Part shown: positions 27,088 through 37,586 of the stretch, piece after piece
Numbering within the stretch: position 1 is the stretch's first letter
How the letters are laid out: each line of letters begins with the position of its first letter
NCBI GenBank assembly: GCA_021740845.1
Contig: JAIOYZ010000016.1
Coordinates: 31,989-95,988, forward strand
Direction: 5' to 3'
Source: Bacteroidia bacterium
Lineage (GTDB): Bacteria > Bacteroidota > Bacteroidia > UKL13-3
DNA length: 64,000 nucleotides
The notes under the pieces: generated by a model
Database searches by the model: none
Told to the model about the DNA's origin: nothing
What the model saw: the letters and a program-made list of their open reading frames with translations, nothing else
Program-made: the position numbers and the translations under genes

Positions 27088-28281
27088 TTATTTGTACTGT
27101 TGCAATTTAGCTTCCATACTCAAAGTGGTATGTGGCACTGCACGTAATCTTTCTTTTGAAATTAATTTACCTGTTACTTTACAAATACCGTAAGTTTTGT
27201 TTTCAATACGGATCAATGCATTTTCCAAGTTTTCAATAAACTTACGTTGGCGAGCAGCTAACTGACTCAAATATTCTTTTTCTGAAGTAGAAGCGCCGTC
27301 GTCTAATTTATTGTAAGCATTATCTGTATCCGCACCACCGTTGATTCCTGGGTTTTGCATTTGGTTCAACAAATTGTTTAACTCTTCTTTAGCAACAACT
27401 AACTTCTTGTTAATTATATCCTTGAATTCTAATAATTCAGCATCGCTGTATCTTTTAGTATCCATTGGGAGGTTTGGCATTTCCTCTGGTTTTTCTTCAA
27501 AAATTGGAACTTGACTTACAACTGGTTTTAATGCTTTTGGCTTTTTAGGCGCCACAACAATTGCTTTTGGTTCAACCACAATTGGTTTTTTTGCAGGTGC
27601 TTTGCTTTTAGATACTGGCTTTGCAGCAGGTTTTACCACTTCAACAACAACTGGTTTTACAATTGCTTTTTTAGCAGCTTTCTTTACTACAACTGGTTTA
27701 GCTATAACTTTATTTACCTTTTTAGGAGCAACTTTCTTTACTGCAGATTTAGTTGCAGCCTTTTTAGCAACTGGTGCAACTGCCTTTTTAGGTGCAGATT
27801 TTACAGCAGGTTTAGTTGCTTTTTGAATTGGCTTAACTACATTTTTGATTGCTTTAATAGCAGCTTTTTTAGCAACTGGTTTTGCAATAACTTTCTTAGT
27901 AGCTGCTTTTTTAGGTGCTACTTTGGTTGCTTTTTTAGCAATTGGTTTAGCAACAACTTTTTTGCTTATTGCCTTAACTACTTTTTTTGGCGAAACTTTT
28001 TTTGTAGCTGCTTTCTTAACTACAACTTTTTTGGTGGCTACCTTTTTAACTGCTACTTTTTTAGGAGCCACTTTTTTGGTTGCTGTCTTCTTAATTGCAG
28101 TTTTCTTTACTACAGGCTTAGTTGCTTTCTTAGGAGCTACTTTTTTGGTTGCTGTTTTCTTAACAACTGGCTTGGTAACTTTTTTAGGGGCTGGTTTGCT
28201 AACCTTTTTTACCACTGCTTTTTTAGGAGCTGTTTTGGTTGCTGCTTTTTTTGCAGTCTTTTTGATAATTTTCTTAGCCAT
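27088..28281 (-). CDS. histone-H1-like basic repeat domain fused to a DksA/TraR-like domain
   Basis: This 397-residue protein has two parts. Residues 1 to about 240 consist of Lys/Ala/Val/Pro repeats such as KKVAPKKVAVKKVATKK, resembling histone H1 C-termini and bacterial H1-like proteins; they should bind DNA or RNA. Residues about 265-397 are DksA/TraR-like: a coiled-coil with ADTDNAYNKLDDGASTSEKE and the C-terminal element YGICKVTGKLISKERLRAVP. Only one zinc-type cysteine remains (GIC-x2-TG), so the zinc finger is degenerate. The gene starts 6 bp behind ileS. It could tether a transcription factor to the nucleoid; that is inference. Single-frame continuity makes a sequencing artefact unlikely. 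Confidence 0.85.
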   Translation of the reverse strand: MAKKIIKKTAKKAATKTAPKKAVVKKVSKPAPKKVTKPVVKKTATKKVAPKKATKPVVKKTAIKKTATKKVAPKKVAVKKVATKKVVVKKAATKKVSPKKVVKAISKKVVAKPIAKKATKVAPKKAATKKVIAKPVAKKAAIKAIKNVVKPIQKATKPAVKSAPKKAVAPVAKKAATKSAVKKVAPKKVNKVIAKPVVVKKAAKKAIVKPVVVEVVKPAAKPVSKSKAPAKKPIVVEPKAIVVAPKKPKALKPVVSQVPIFEEKPEEMPNLPMDTKRYSDAELLEFKDIINKKLVVAKEELNNLLNQMQNPGINGGADTDNAYNKLDDGASTSEKEYLSQLAARQRKFIENLENALIRIENKTYGICKVTGKLISKERLRAVPHTTLSMEAKLQQYK

Positions 28282-28287
28282 GTCTTC

Positions 28288-31200
28288 TTAGTTCAATTTT
28301 TCAATTTTAACCTTTATAGTAATTTCATCCACCAAAATTGCTGTTTCTGCATCCAGAGTGCTCACCAGTTCAATATCGGTTGCCAAAATTTCGCTGCAAA
28401 TATAGGTTTTGAATTGATTTATAGCACGTTTTATATAAGAATCGTCAACAATTTTTACACTTATTTTGTCGATAACGTCTAGGTTTTGCTCTTTTCTTAA
28501 GTTTTGAAGCTTACTTACCAATTCTCGGGCAATTCCTTCTTCCTTAAGTTCTTCGCTTAAGTTAACATCCAAAGCCACCGTTATCTTGCCTTCGTGAGCT
28601 ACCTTGTATCCTGGAATTTCTTTAGAAAGTATTTCCACATCCTCCAATAAAATAGAGATTTCTTGTCCTTCTATTGTAAAAGAAAAGCTTCCGTTTTGTT
28701 CTAAAAGACTGATTTCATTTTGGTTCAAACCGCTAATTGCTTCTGCAACCAACTTCATTTTACTACCCACTTTTTTGCCCAAAGTCTTGAAATTGGCTTT
28801 GATACTTTTATCTATAGCGTCAATAAACTCTAGTTCTTTTACATTAACCTCAGCCAAGATTAACTCCTTCACGTGGGTGATTTCGTCTTTTATTCTTTGG
28901 TCGATTACCGGAATCAAAATCTTTTGAAGCGGTTGACGAACCTTTAAGTTTTCCTTTTTGCGAAGCGATAAAACCAAAGAAGAGATTAATTGAGCATATT
29001 CCATTTGCTCTTCCAATTCTTTGTTGATCCAATTTGTTTTAACTTTTGGATAATAGGTTAAATGCACCGATTGGCTGCTTTGTCTTTTACTTACCTCGTT
29101 TAAATCGCGGTACAATTGCTCCGAGAAAAAGGGAGCGAAAGGACTCATTAATTGAGAAACAGTTTCTAAACAGGTATATAAAGTTTGGTATGCAGAGATT
29201 TTATCTTGCGAGTATTCGCCTTTCCAGAATCTTCTTCTACACAAGCGAACATACCAGTTGCTCAAGTTTTCTCCTACAAAATCTTGTATAGCTCTAGCTG
29301 CTGGAGTTGGGTCGTAATCGTCCATGTGCTTGGCTACTTTTTGAACCAAGGTATTCAATAAACTCAAAACCCAACGGTCTATTTCTGGGCGTTCTTCCAA
29401 GGCTATTTCTGGTTCAGAGTATGAGAACCCATCAATATTGGCGTAAAGCGCAAAGAAATTATAGGTATTATAAAGAGTTCCAAAAAACTTTCTTTGGCAT
29501 TCCGCAACACCGTCGATATCAAATTTAAGATTATCCCAAGGATCGCTATTGCTCAATAAATACCAGCGGGTGGCATCTGCACCAAATTGATCAATGGTTT
29601 TAAAAGGATCAACTACATTGCCCAAACGCTTGCTCATTTTGTTGCCGTTTTTATCTAGCACCAAACCATTTGCAATTACATTTTTGTAGCTAATGCTATC
29701 AAACAATAAAACAGAAAGTGCGTGTAAGGTAAAGAACCAACCACGGGTTTGATCTACACCTTCGGCAATAAAATCTGCAGGGAAATTGTTTCTAAAAACT
29801 TCTTCGTTTTCAAAAGGCCAATGCCATTGAGCATAAGGCATTGCACCACTATCAAACCAAACGTCTATCAAATCTGGTTCGCGCAACATTTTTTCTCCTG
29901 TTGAAGAAACCAAAATAATATGGTCTACAAAAGGTTTGTGTAAATCTTTTATTTCGAAGCTAGATTCCATAAAACCTGCAGCAACAGATTTAGCAATCTC
30001 TTCATTTAATTCTTGGATCGAACCAATACATTTTTCTTCATCTCCCAATTCTGTTCTCCAAATTGGCAATGGTGTTCCCCAATAGCGAGAGCGAGAAAGG
30101 TTCCAATCCACCAAGTTCTCCAGCCAATTTCCAAATCTTCCTGTTCCAGTATGAGATGGTTTCCAGTTGATGGTTTGGTTTAACTCTACCAACCTGTCTT
30201 TTACGGCAGTGGTTTTTATGAACCAACTTTCTAATGGGTAATAAAGGATTGGTTTATCTGTTCTCCAGCAATGCGGATAAGTATGGTCGTATTTTTCAAT
30301 CTTAAAAGCCTTGTTTTCTATTTTAAGTTTCAAGGCAATTAATTCATCTGCGCTTAAATATTTATCCAACTTTGGAATAATTGCCGCCAAGCGTACTTGT
30401 TGAATACTTAATTCAATGGCTTTTTCTTCTTCTGTTAAATAAGCTTCTTTCACAAAGCGGCCGTCTAATGGAAAAATTGGGTCAAGAACGGTATCTAAGA
30501 ATTTTCCTCTTTTATCAACCAGAGTTAAGGAACCCATTCCATTTTGTTTGCCCACTCTAAAATCGTCGGCACCAAAGCTAGGAGCAATGTGCACAATTCC
30601 GGTACCGTCAGAAGTGGTAACAAAATCGCCAGCAATTACCTTAAATGCATCGCCATTATCTGGTTGTACGTAAGGCAATAATTGGTGGTAACGAATTCCT
30701 AATAGGTCTTTACCTTTAAATTCCTTTAGCACTTGGAAAGGGATTTTCTTATCACCTTCTTTATACTCTTCTAGGTTCAAACCGGAATTGCTTTCTGGAA
30801 AATATTTGTTTTGAAGGTCTTTGGCCAACACCACATTTATAGGCAAATTGGTGTATGGGTTAAAAGTTTTTACCAATACATAATCAATTTTTTCTCCAAC
30901 TGCAAGTGCTGTATTAGAAGGCAAAGTCCAAGGCGTGGTGGTCCAAGCTAAGAAGTGAACTTTTTCATCTGTACCAAAAATGCTTTGGTCGCCACTTACT
31001 TCAAATTGGGCAACAATGGTATTGTCTTTAACATCTTTATAAGTGCCGGGTTGGTTCAACTCGTGACTACTTAAGCCGGTACCTGCAGCAGGAGAGTAAG
31101 GTTGTATGGTATGACCTTTATATAAATAACCTTTTTTATAAAGCTCTTTTAATAGGTACCAAAGACTTTCAATATAATTGTTTTCGTAGGTGATATAAGG

Positions 31201-31641
31201 GTCGCTCAAATCTACCCAATAGCCCATTCGGCTGGTTAGTTTGTCCCAGATATCGGTGTATTTCATTACATCCTTGCGGCAAGCTTCGTTGTATTCTGCA
31301 ACGGTAATTTTCTTGCCAATATCTTCTTTTGTGATGCCTAAAGTTTTTTCAACTTGCAGTTCTACTGGCAATCCGTGGGTATCCCAACCTGCTTTTCTTT
31401 TTACCTGAAAACCTTTAAGGGTATTGTATCTGCAAAATATATCTTTTACTGCTCTACCAACCACATGGTGAATACCTGGCATTCCGTTGGCGCTGGGTGG
31501 ACCTTCATAAAACACAAAGGAAGGGGCACCTTCGCGGCTGCTTATGCTGGCTTCAAAAACTTTCTCATTTTCCCAAAAGGTTAAAACTTCCTGTTCAAAA
31601 GCTGGGAAGTCTAACTTTTTATATTCTTTGTACTTACTCAT
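28288..31641 (-). CDS. ileS: isoleucyl-tRNA synthetase
   Basis: This class I synthetase charges tRNA-Ile and edits valine. The HIGH-type motif is ANGMPGIHHVVGR, the KMSKS motif is NKMSKRLGNV, and the CP1 editing domain lies between, with TTPWTLPSN. The C-terminal ~250 residues are the anticodon-binding and tail domains of the longer (eukaryote-like) IleRS type, consistent with 1117 residues and the absence of a C-terminal zinc knuckle. A -7 box TATTTTTG (31691-31698, minus) precedes it, and an iterated decamer (31666-31675) would lie in its mRNA leader. The DksA-like gene follows after 6 bp. Confidence 0.97.
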   Translation of the reverse strand: MSKYKEYKKLDFPAFEQEVLTFWENEKVFEASISSREGAPSFVFYEGPPSANGMPGIHHVVGRAVKDIFCRYNTLKGFQVKRKAGWDTHGLPVELQVEKTLGITKEDIGKKITVAEYNEACRKDVMKYTDIWDKLTSRMGYWVDLSDPYITYENNYIESLWYLLKELYKKGYLYKGHTIQPYSPAAGTGLSSHELNQPGTYKDVKDNTIVAQFEVSGDQSIFGTDEKVHFLAWTTTPWTLPSNTALAVGEKIDYVLVKTFNPYTNLPINVVLAKDLQNKYFPESNSGLNLEEYKEGDKKIPFQVLKEFKGKDLLGIRYHQLLPYVQPDNGDAFKVIAGDFVTTSDGTGIVHIAPSFGADDFRVGKQNGMGSLTLVDKRGKFLDTVLDPIFPLDGRFVKEAYLTEEEKAIELSIQQVRLAAIIPKLDKYLSADELIALKLKIENKAFKIEKYDHTYPHCWRTDKPILYYPLESWFIKTTAVKDRLVELNQTINWKPSHTGTGRFGNWLENLVDWNLSRSRYWGTPLPIWRTELGDEEKCIGSIQELNEEIAKSVAAGFMESSFEIKDLHKPFVDHIILVSSTGEKMLREPDLIDVWFDSGAMPYAQWHWPFENEEVFRNNFPADFIAEGVDQTRGWFFTLHALSVLLFDSISYKNVIANGLVLDKNGNKMSKRLGNVVDPFKTIDQFGADATRWYLLSNSDPWDNLKFDIDGVAECQRKFFGTLYNTYNFFALYANIDGFSYSEPEIALEERPEIDRWVLSLLNTLVQKVAKHMDDYDPTPAARAIQDFVGENLSNWYVRLCRRRFWKGEYSQDKISAYQTLYTCLETVSQLMSPFAPFFSEQLYRDLNEVSKRQSSQSVHLTYYPKVKTNWINKELEEQMEYAQLISSLVLSLRKKENLKVRQPLQKILIPVIDQRIKDEITHVKELILAEVNVKELEFIDAIDKSIKANFKTLGKKVGSKMKLVAEAISGLNQNEISLLEQNGSFSFTIEGQEISILLEDVEILSKEIPGYKVAHEGKITVALDVNLSEELKEEGIARELVSKLQNLRKEQNLDVIDKISVKIVDDSYIKRAINQFKTYICSEILATDIELVSTLDAETAILVDEITIKVKIEKLN

Positions 31642-31749
31642 TTCTATGTTTGCTTTTAAAGGTTCGGTTTGAACCGATTTAAAAAGTGGGCAAAAATAGG
31701 AAAAGGCAAGCAGAATTGAAAGCCTTGAAAATTAGTGGAAGAAGAGAAT

Positions 31750-34104
31750 TTATTCCTCTATATCATCGGGTTCAATTTCAACAAAAGTAGTTCCAAGTTC
31801 TTGTTTGGCATTGATGCTTTTTTCTAGGGATAACAGCATGGAAGGAAGTAAAAGAAGGTTCATAAACATGCCAAAAAACAAGGAAATAGAAGTTAAAATT
31901 CCTAAAGCAACGGTGCCACCAAAATTGGATGCTGAGAAAATGCTAAATCCAGCAAGAAGCGCAATTGCCGTATAAATTATGCTTGGTCCGGCTTCCATTA
32001 AACTTTCTGGAATTGCCACTTTCATATCCCAATTGTGCTTTTTGAGTGAATGCCTGTATTTTGCCAAATAGTGAATGGTAAAATCTACCACAATACCGTA
32101 GGCAATACTAAAAATAATAATGGTAGAAGGCTTTAAACGAATATCGAAATAACCCATAATACCAAAGGTAATTGCCAATGGAATTAAATTTGGAACCAAG
32201 CTAATCATTACCATTTTCCAGCTAAAAAATAGGAAAGCCATCATAATTGAGATAATTACCAAGGCATAAATCATACTGGTAATAAGGTTATGAATAAGGT
32301 AATCATTGCCTTTTAAGAATATTGCGCTGGTACCAGTAATCTTAACATCGTATTGGTCTTTAGGGAAAATAGAGTCGATTTTATTTTGAACTTGTTGGGT
32401 CAAACGTTTCATTTCTATTGATCCAATATCTGCCATTTGAACACTAACACGAGCTACTCTAAAATTACTATCAACCATTGATTTTAGAATATTTGTTTTG
32501 CCATCACCTTTGGGTAGGTAGCTTACAATCTCAGAAATATCAACCACATTAGGAACAAAGTAATATTTCTCTTCTCCATCGTGCATTCCTTGGTTGGCAA
32601 ATTTTAGCATATCAACTAAAGAAGTGGCTTTAGATAATTCTGGAAATTGGGCCAATTCTTTTTCAAGTCGATTGATTTTTTGGAGGGTCACATAATCTTT
32701 TATACCATCGTTTCTTTTGGTATCAATTTTAATTTCAAAAGGCAATGCACCTTTTAAGTTCTTCTCAAAGAATTTTAAATCGCGGTAAACGGGGTCTGTC
32801 TCAGGTAAGTCATCCACAACATAACCCATGTTTCTAACTTTAAATGCTCCAAAAATTGAAAATACCACAAGCAAAATTGTAGCGGCATAAATGTATTTTC
32901 TTTTGTTTTGAACCAAGTTATAGCAGAGGTCTAGAACCTTATTTAATCTTTTATTATTTAAGTGTTTGGTATGCTTAATTTCTGGAGGAGGAAGGTAACT
33001 GTAGACAATTGGGATAAACACCAACGACAAAACATATACAAACATAATTACCAAGCCAGATACAATTGCAAATTGATCGAGCATGGCACTTCCAGATAAA
33101 CTAAAAACCAAGAAACCGATGGCAGTTGTGAAATTGGTTAAAAATAAAGGCAAGCCATTCTTAGTAATTAAGCGCATGATGGCAAGCATTTTATTGCCGT
33201 GTTTGGTAAATTCTTGGTGGTAAACGTTGAGGAGGTAAATGCAATTTTGCACTCCTATAATAACCATCAACGGGGGTAAAATACCAGTTAGTATGGTAAT
33301 TTTAAAGCCAAATAGTGCCAGCAGACCCATAGTTGCAATTACACCTATTATTACAACCACCATTGAAAAGATAACGGCACTAATAAATCTAAAGAACAAA
33401 AAGATAAATAACGCTGTAACTAGAATTGATAAATACGTAAAAAGTTTAATTTCATCTCCCACCTTAGAACTCATCATGGTTCTTACATAAGGAAGACCAG
33501 AAAAGTGCATTTCGCAATTGTATTTTTCTCCAAATATTCTTGCTTTTTCTTCTATTCCTTTAACTAATGGGATTCTTGCTTTGCTGTCTAAATATTTTTT
33601 ATTAAGGCTCACCGCTATGAGCACCAAGTCGTTATCTGGGTTGTATAATAAGCCGTGGTAGAATTTTTGGGTTTGTAGAAAATTTTGAAAAGAATCTAAT
33701 TGAATTTGGGTGCTGGGAATTTTGCTTAATATTGGAAGTATCTCTAGCTTTTCAAGTGAATCATTTCTTTTAAGATAATAGGCTTTTGAAATAGAAAGTA
33801 CTTTTTCAACTCCTTCAGTTTGCTCTATTTCATTGCAGAGTAGGTTGAAATCAGTGAAAAAACCTAGTTTGAATGCCTCTTTGCTGGAGGTTCCTATAAC
33901 CAGAATATTTCCATCTTCCCCAAAAGTTTCTTTAAACTTTACATACTCGATATAATCAGGGTCGGTTGCAGGTACTACCTTAGCAAAGTCGTAAGTCATT
34001 TGCACCTTGGTGGCAAAAAATCCAAAGAAGATAGTTAATATTCCAATTCCAACTAAAAACCAAAAACGGTTTCTTATACAAAACGAGCCAATTACATTCC
34101 ACAT
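31750..34104 (-). CDS. RND/MMPL-family exporter
   Basis: The ~784-residue inner-membrane protein has two repeated halves, each with one helix, a large periplasmic loop and five further helices, as in MMPL/Patched-like RND transporters. The first half has YDFAKVVPATDPDYIEY after helix 1, the second VVDDLPETDPVYRDLKFF; the sterol-sensing-like helices follow each loop. Such proteins move lipids or hydrophobic compounds. ATG 34104 (MWNVIGSFCIRNRFWFL) gives the family's usual N-terminus, and a TACTTTTG box lies just upstream at 34111-34118; ATG 34131 would add nine residues. It is divergent from porZ. Confidence 0.85.
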   Translation of the reverse strand: MWNVIGSFCIRNRFWFLVGIGILTIFFGFFATKVQMTYDFAKVVPATDPDYIEYVKFKETFGEDGNILVIGTSSKEAFKLGFFTDFNLLCNEIEQTEGVEKVLSISKAYYLKRNDSLEKLEILPILSKIPSTQIQLDSFQNFLQTQKFYHGLLYNPDNDLVLIAVSLNKKYLDSKARIPLVKGIEEKARIFGEKYNCEMHFSGLPYVRTMMSSKVGDEIKLFTYLSILVTALFIFLFFRFISAVIFSMVVVIIGVIATMGLLALFGFKITILTGILPPLMVIIGVQNCIYLLNVYHQEFTKHGNKMLAIMRLITKNGLPLFLTNFTTAIGFLVFSLSGSAMLDQFAIVSGLVIMFVYVLSLVFIPIVYSYLPPPEIKHTKHLNNKRLNKVLDLCYNLVQNKRKYIYAATILLVVFSIFGAFKVRNMGYVVDDLPETDPVYRDLKFFEKNLKGALPFEIKIDTKRNDGIKDYVTLQKINRLEKELAQFPELSKATSLVDMLKFANQGMHDGEEKYYFVPNVVDISEIVSYLPKGDGKTNILKSMVDSNFRVARVSVQMADIGSIEMKRLTQQVQNKIDSIFPKDQYDVKITGTSAIFLKGNDYLIHNLITSMIYALVIISIMMAFLFFSWKMVMISLVPNLIPLAITFGIMGYFDIRLKPSTIIIFSIAYGIVVDFTIHYLAKYRHSLKKHNWDMKVAIPESLMEAGPSIIYTAIALLAGFSIFSASNFGGTVALGILTSISLFFGMFMNLLLLPSMLLSLEKSINAKQELGTTFVEIEPDDIEE

Positions 34105-34215
34105 AGGTGGCAAAAGTAAGAAAAATCTCATAAGGGAGTGGTCTAAGATTTAATAAGCCTAAATATTACACTATTCTTGAACCAATATCGTTTATTTGTG
34201 GTTGTTAAAAATTGC

Positions 34216-36516
34216 ATGAAAAGATTTTATACGTTTCTATTTACAGTAGCCATTTGCCTATCGGTTCAAGCACAAGTGAATTTTGAGGGATGGCGGGTTC
34301 ATTTACCTTATTTTAAGAATGCTTCTGTTACCTCGGTAGGAAATAAAGTATTTGCAGGTTCCAATAGTGGTTTATTTTCTATCGATATTTCTGATGGAAC
34401 AATGGAGCGCCTTTCGCGCATATCGGGCTTTTCTGATGTGGAGGTGAAAATTGTGAAGCACAATGTTGCCAAAAAAGTTACTTTGGTAATTTATACCAAT
34501 TCCAATATTGATATTATAGATGAGAACACTAAAAGGATTTATAATATTCCAGATGTGTTTATGAAAAGCATTATTGGTTCAAAATCAATTAACCAAATAT
34601 GCTTTTATGAGAATTTGGCCTATTTGGCTTGTAGTTTTGGGGTGGTGGTTTTGGATTTGGATAAAAAGCAAATCATAGATTCTTATCAAAACTTAGGTCC
34701 CAATGGCTCTCAATTGGAGTTCTTTTCAATAAGTATTTTTGAAGGACGAATATTTGCTTGTTCAGAAAAAGGCATTTATGCAGCCTCCATGAATGCGCCA
34801 AACTTAAACGATTTCAATTTTTGGTTTTTAGTAAAATCGTCGTCTTTAAGTGGGTTAAGCATGGTTTATAAAGGTCAATTATTCGCCACTGTTGATAGCG
34901 TCTTACAAACTTACGATGGAATTTCCTGGCAGGCATTTCCACCTACTCTTGGTTCAAGCATTACTAATTTGCAATTAAGCGCCTACCAAGATAATGCAGC
35001 TGTTTTGCTAATAATTACACCTGAGGAGATTTTCTTAGAAACTGGCAATGGCTCTCCAACAAGTATTAAACAAACCTTTAGAAAAGATGCAGCCTTTGAT
35101 GCTCGAGGGTACTTGGCAATGGTTGATGATAATTATGGACTAACCATAGAAAATAAAGCAAAAGGGGATTTAGATTATTATACTCCTAACGGTCCTGCTT
35201 CTAAAACCTTTGGAAGGATGCTATATGAAAATGGAAAGTTATGGGTAGCTGGTGGTTCTGTAAACGATAGGTGGGATCCACTAATGTATAATAATAGCAA
35301 GTTCTATCAATATCAAAACAATTCTTGGTATAATTTTAAAGAAGAAGAGCATCCATTGATTAAAGGTTTATCTGATTTTATTGAGGTGAAAAAGAATCCT
35401 TATGGAAACCAAATTTACCTAACTAGTTATGGTAGTGGAATTGTGGAATTGGTGAATAATGTTGTGGTTAAAAAATATGATGAAACCAATAGTTCGTTGC
35501 AAAGGTTAAGTGTGGTTGATACCACTTTTAAACCCTTATTATCTGGCGGAATGGATTTTGATAATTTGGGGAATTTATGGGTGAGTAATTTTGGGGTAAA
35601 TAAACCTTTAAGCGTAAAAACATCTTCGGGTTGGTATTCATTTAATATTGGCAGCATTGCAGGCAATAATGAATTGGGTTGGGTAACATGTGATGATTAC
35701 AATACCAAATGGGTGATTAGTTTAAAGGATAAAGGTATTTTAGTATACAACGATAAAGGCACTCCTGCAAACGCCAACGACGATCAGTTTAAAATGTTAA
35801 CCAAAGAGGTTGGGCAAGGCGCCTTACCTAGCAATACAGTTTTGTGTGTAACTAAAGATTTAAATGGTGAAATGTGGATAGGAACTAGCCAAGGATTAAC
35901 CATAATAAGCAATCCAAGTCAGTTGTTTAATACCAAAGACGTTTCCTTTGATGGCCGACAAATTATTATTAAAGTGGGAACTAATTATGAGATTTTCTTA
36001 GGCAAAGAACAAATCAATTGCATTAAGGTTGATGCTGCCAATAGAAAATGGATTGGAACACCAAATGGGGTATGGTTGGTATCAGAAGATGGGTATACAG
36101 TTATCAAGAATTTTACTACAGTTAATACTCCACTATTATCCAATAATGTGATGGAAATTGGAATAGATGAAAGCTCAGGCGAAGTGTTTTTTGGAACTGA
36201 AAAAGGAATCATTTCTTATATGGGAGATGCCAGCGAAGGAAGAGGTGATTTTAGCAATGTAGAAATATACCCAAATCCGGTAAGACCAGATTTTACAGGA
36301 AGTGTAGCCATTAGAGGATTAGTTGAAAATTGTACCGTTAAGATTACCGATATTAGCGGCAACCTAGTTTATGAGACCATTTCAAATGGAGGTTTTGCCT
36401 CATGGGACGGAAGAAGTTTTAATGGTAAAAGGGTTAGTACTGGTGTGTATTTAATTTTTGCGGCAGATAAGGCGGGCGAAAAAACACATGTGGGAAAATT
36501 GTTGTTTATCAATTAA
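34216..36516 (+). CDS. porZ: T9SS surface protein PorZ
   Basis: The 766-residue protein begins with a signal peptide (MKRFYTFLFTVAICLSVQAQ) and two seven-blade beta-propellers. The start WRVHLPYFKNASVTSVGNK and the blade phrase NGLFSIDISD-like segment match the PorZ family. The C-terminal domain (IYPNPVRPDFTGSVAIRGLV ... GKRVSTGVYLIFA) is the distinctive PorZ sorting-domain-like tail. PorZ is part of the T9SS attachment complex that delivers anionic lipopolysaccharide to the sortase PorU. ATG 34216 is chosen because the 13 residues before it do not belong to the signal peptide. Confidence 0.88.
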   Translation: MKRFYTFLFTVAICLSVQAQVNFEGWRVHLPYFKNASVTSVGNKVFAGSNSGLFSIDISDGTMERLSRISGFSDVEVKIVKHNVAKKVTLVIYTNSNIDIIDENTKRIYNIPDVFMKSIIGSKSINQICFYENLAYLACSFGVVVLDLDKKQIIDSYQNLGPNGSQLEFFSISIFEGRIFACSEKGIYAASMNAPNLNDFNFWFLVKSSSLSGLSMVYKGQLFATVDSVLQTYDGISWQAFPPTLGSSITNLQLSAYQDNAAVLLIITPEEIFLETGNGSPTSIKQTFRKDAAFDARGYLAMVDDNYGLTIENKAKGDLDYYTPNGPASKTFGRMLYENGKLWVAGGSVNDRWDPLMYNNSKFYQYQNNSWYNFKEEEHPLIKGLSDFIEVKKNPYGNQIYLTSYGSGIVELVNNVVVKKYDETNSSLQRLSVVDTTFKPLLSGGMDFDNLGNLWVSNFGVNKPLSVKTSSGWYSFNIGSIAGNNELGWVTCDDYNTKWVISLKDKGILVYNDKGTPANANDDQFKMLTKEVGQGALPSNTVLCVTKDLNGEMWIGTSQGLTIISNPSQLFNTKDVSFDGRQIIIKVGTNYEIFLGKEQINCIKVDAANRKWIGTPNGVWLVSEDGYTVIKNFTTVNTPLLSNNVMEIGIDESSGEVFFGTEKGIISYMGDASEGRGDFSNVEIYPNPVRPDFTGSVAIRGLVENCTVKITDISGNLVYETISNGGFASWDGRSFNGKRVSTGVYLIFAADKAGEKTHVGKLLFIN

Positions 36517-36580
36517 GAAACTTATCCTTAATCTTGTTTCTATATCCAGTATTTGTTAGATTTATTTAAGCATTTTGTTT

Positions 36581-37576
36581 ATGAAAGCATCCGTATTGCA
36601 TGGCGTCAATGAGCCATATGTTTACCAAGAATTTGAAAAGCCCATTCCTAATGAGAATGAAGTATTGATAAAAGTTTCTCATGCTGCCTTAAACCATAGA
36701 GATGTATGGATACAAAAAGGGCAATATGCTGGATTAACCTTCCCCATTATTTGCGGAAGCGATGGTTGTGGAGTAGTAGAATCTGTTGGCCAAAATGTGG
36801 AAGGAAGCTGGGTTGGAAAAGAAGTAATTGTAAATCCATCTATGAATTGGGGCGATAATCCTAGGTTTCAGGCAAAGAATTATGTGATTTTGGGATTGCC
36901 TAATAATGGCATGTTTGCAGAATATGTGGTGGTTCCTTCCCGTTTGGTTTATGAAAAGCCAAAACATCTTTCTTCAGAAAAAGCTGCCGCATTTCCATTA
37001 GCTGGTTTAACAGGTTATAGAGCTTTGTTAGGCAGAGCAAAAGCTAAAGAAGGAGAAACCGTTTTAATTACAGGTGTTGGAGGTGGTGTTGCTTTATTTG
37101 CTGCCCAATTTGCCATTGCCGCCAAATGCAAAGTTTATGTAACTAGCGGCAGTGATGAAAAAATAAAACAAGCAATAGATTTAGGTGCTATTGGTGGTGC
37201 CAATTATAAAAATGCTGATTGGCATAAGGAGTTAGCTAAAACAAGTGGTGGATTTGATGTTATTGTAGATGGTGCTGGTGGGCCAGATTTTGCCAAGCTA
37301 ATTGATATGTGTAAGCCAGGTGCAAGAATAGCCAGTTATGGTGCAACTGTTGGTCCTTGGAATGCTGGTGTTCCTGCTAAAATATTTTGGAAACAAATAG
37401 ATATTCTTGGTTCAACCATGGGTAATGACAAAGAGTTTGAGGAGATGGTGGCCTTTATTAGTGAGCATAAAATAGAGCCTATAGTTGCAAAAATTTTCGG
37501 TTTGAACCAAGCTCAAGATGCAGCCAAATACATGGATGAAGGCAAACAATTTGGCAAGATTGTTTTAGAAATTTGA
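36581..37576 (+). CDS. zinc-independent MDR-family alcohol dehydrogenase / quinone oxidoreductase
   Basis: The 331-residue medium-chain dehydrogenase/reductase has a GroES-like domain (NHRDVWIQKGQYAG, CGSDGCGVVESVG) and an NAD(P)-binding Rossmann fold with TGVGGGVALFAAQFA. The cysteines of the structural zinc lobe are missing, as in quinone oxidoreductase-type members, so NADPH-dependent reduction of a quinone or enone is more likely than alcohol oxidation. ATG 36581 starts the conserved MKASVLHG strand. An iterated decamer at 37499-37508 encodes GLN near the C-terminus. The next gene starts 10 bp later. Confidence 0.85.
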   Translation: MKASVLHGVNEPYVYQEFEKPIPNENEVLIKVSHAALNHRDVWIQKGQYAGLTFPIICGSDGCGVVESVGQNVEGSWVGKEVIVNPSMNWGDNPRFQAKNYVILGLPNNGMFAEYVVVPSRLVYEKPKHLSSEKAAAFPLAGLTGYRALLGRAKAKEGETVLITGVGGGVALFAAQFAIAAKCKVYVTSGSDEKIKQAIDLGAIGGANYKNADWHKELAKTSGGFDVIVDGAGGPDFAKLIDMCKPGARIASYGATVGPWNAGVPAKIFWKQIDILGSTMGNDKEFEEMVAFISEHKIEPIVAKIFGLNQAQDAAKYMDEGKQFGKIVLEI

Positions 37577-37586
37577 AAGGATTTAA

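Noticed and set aside
27602..28482. Long open frames on the plus strand opposite the DksA-like fusion gene
   Set aside because: They are mirror frames of the Lys/Ala repeats, giving Phe/Leu/Thr-rich or Cys/Phe/Asn-rich translations with no sensible protein features.
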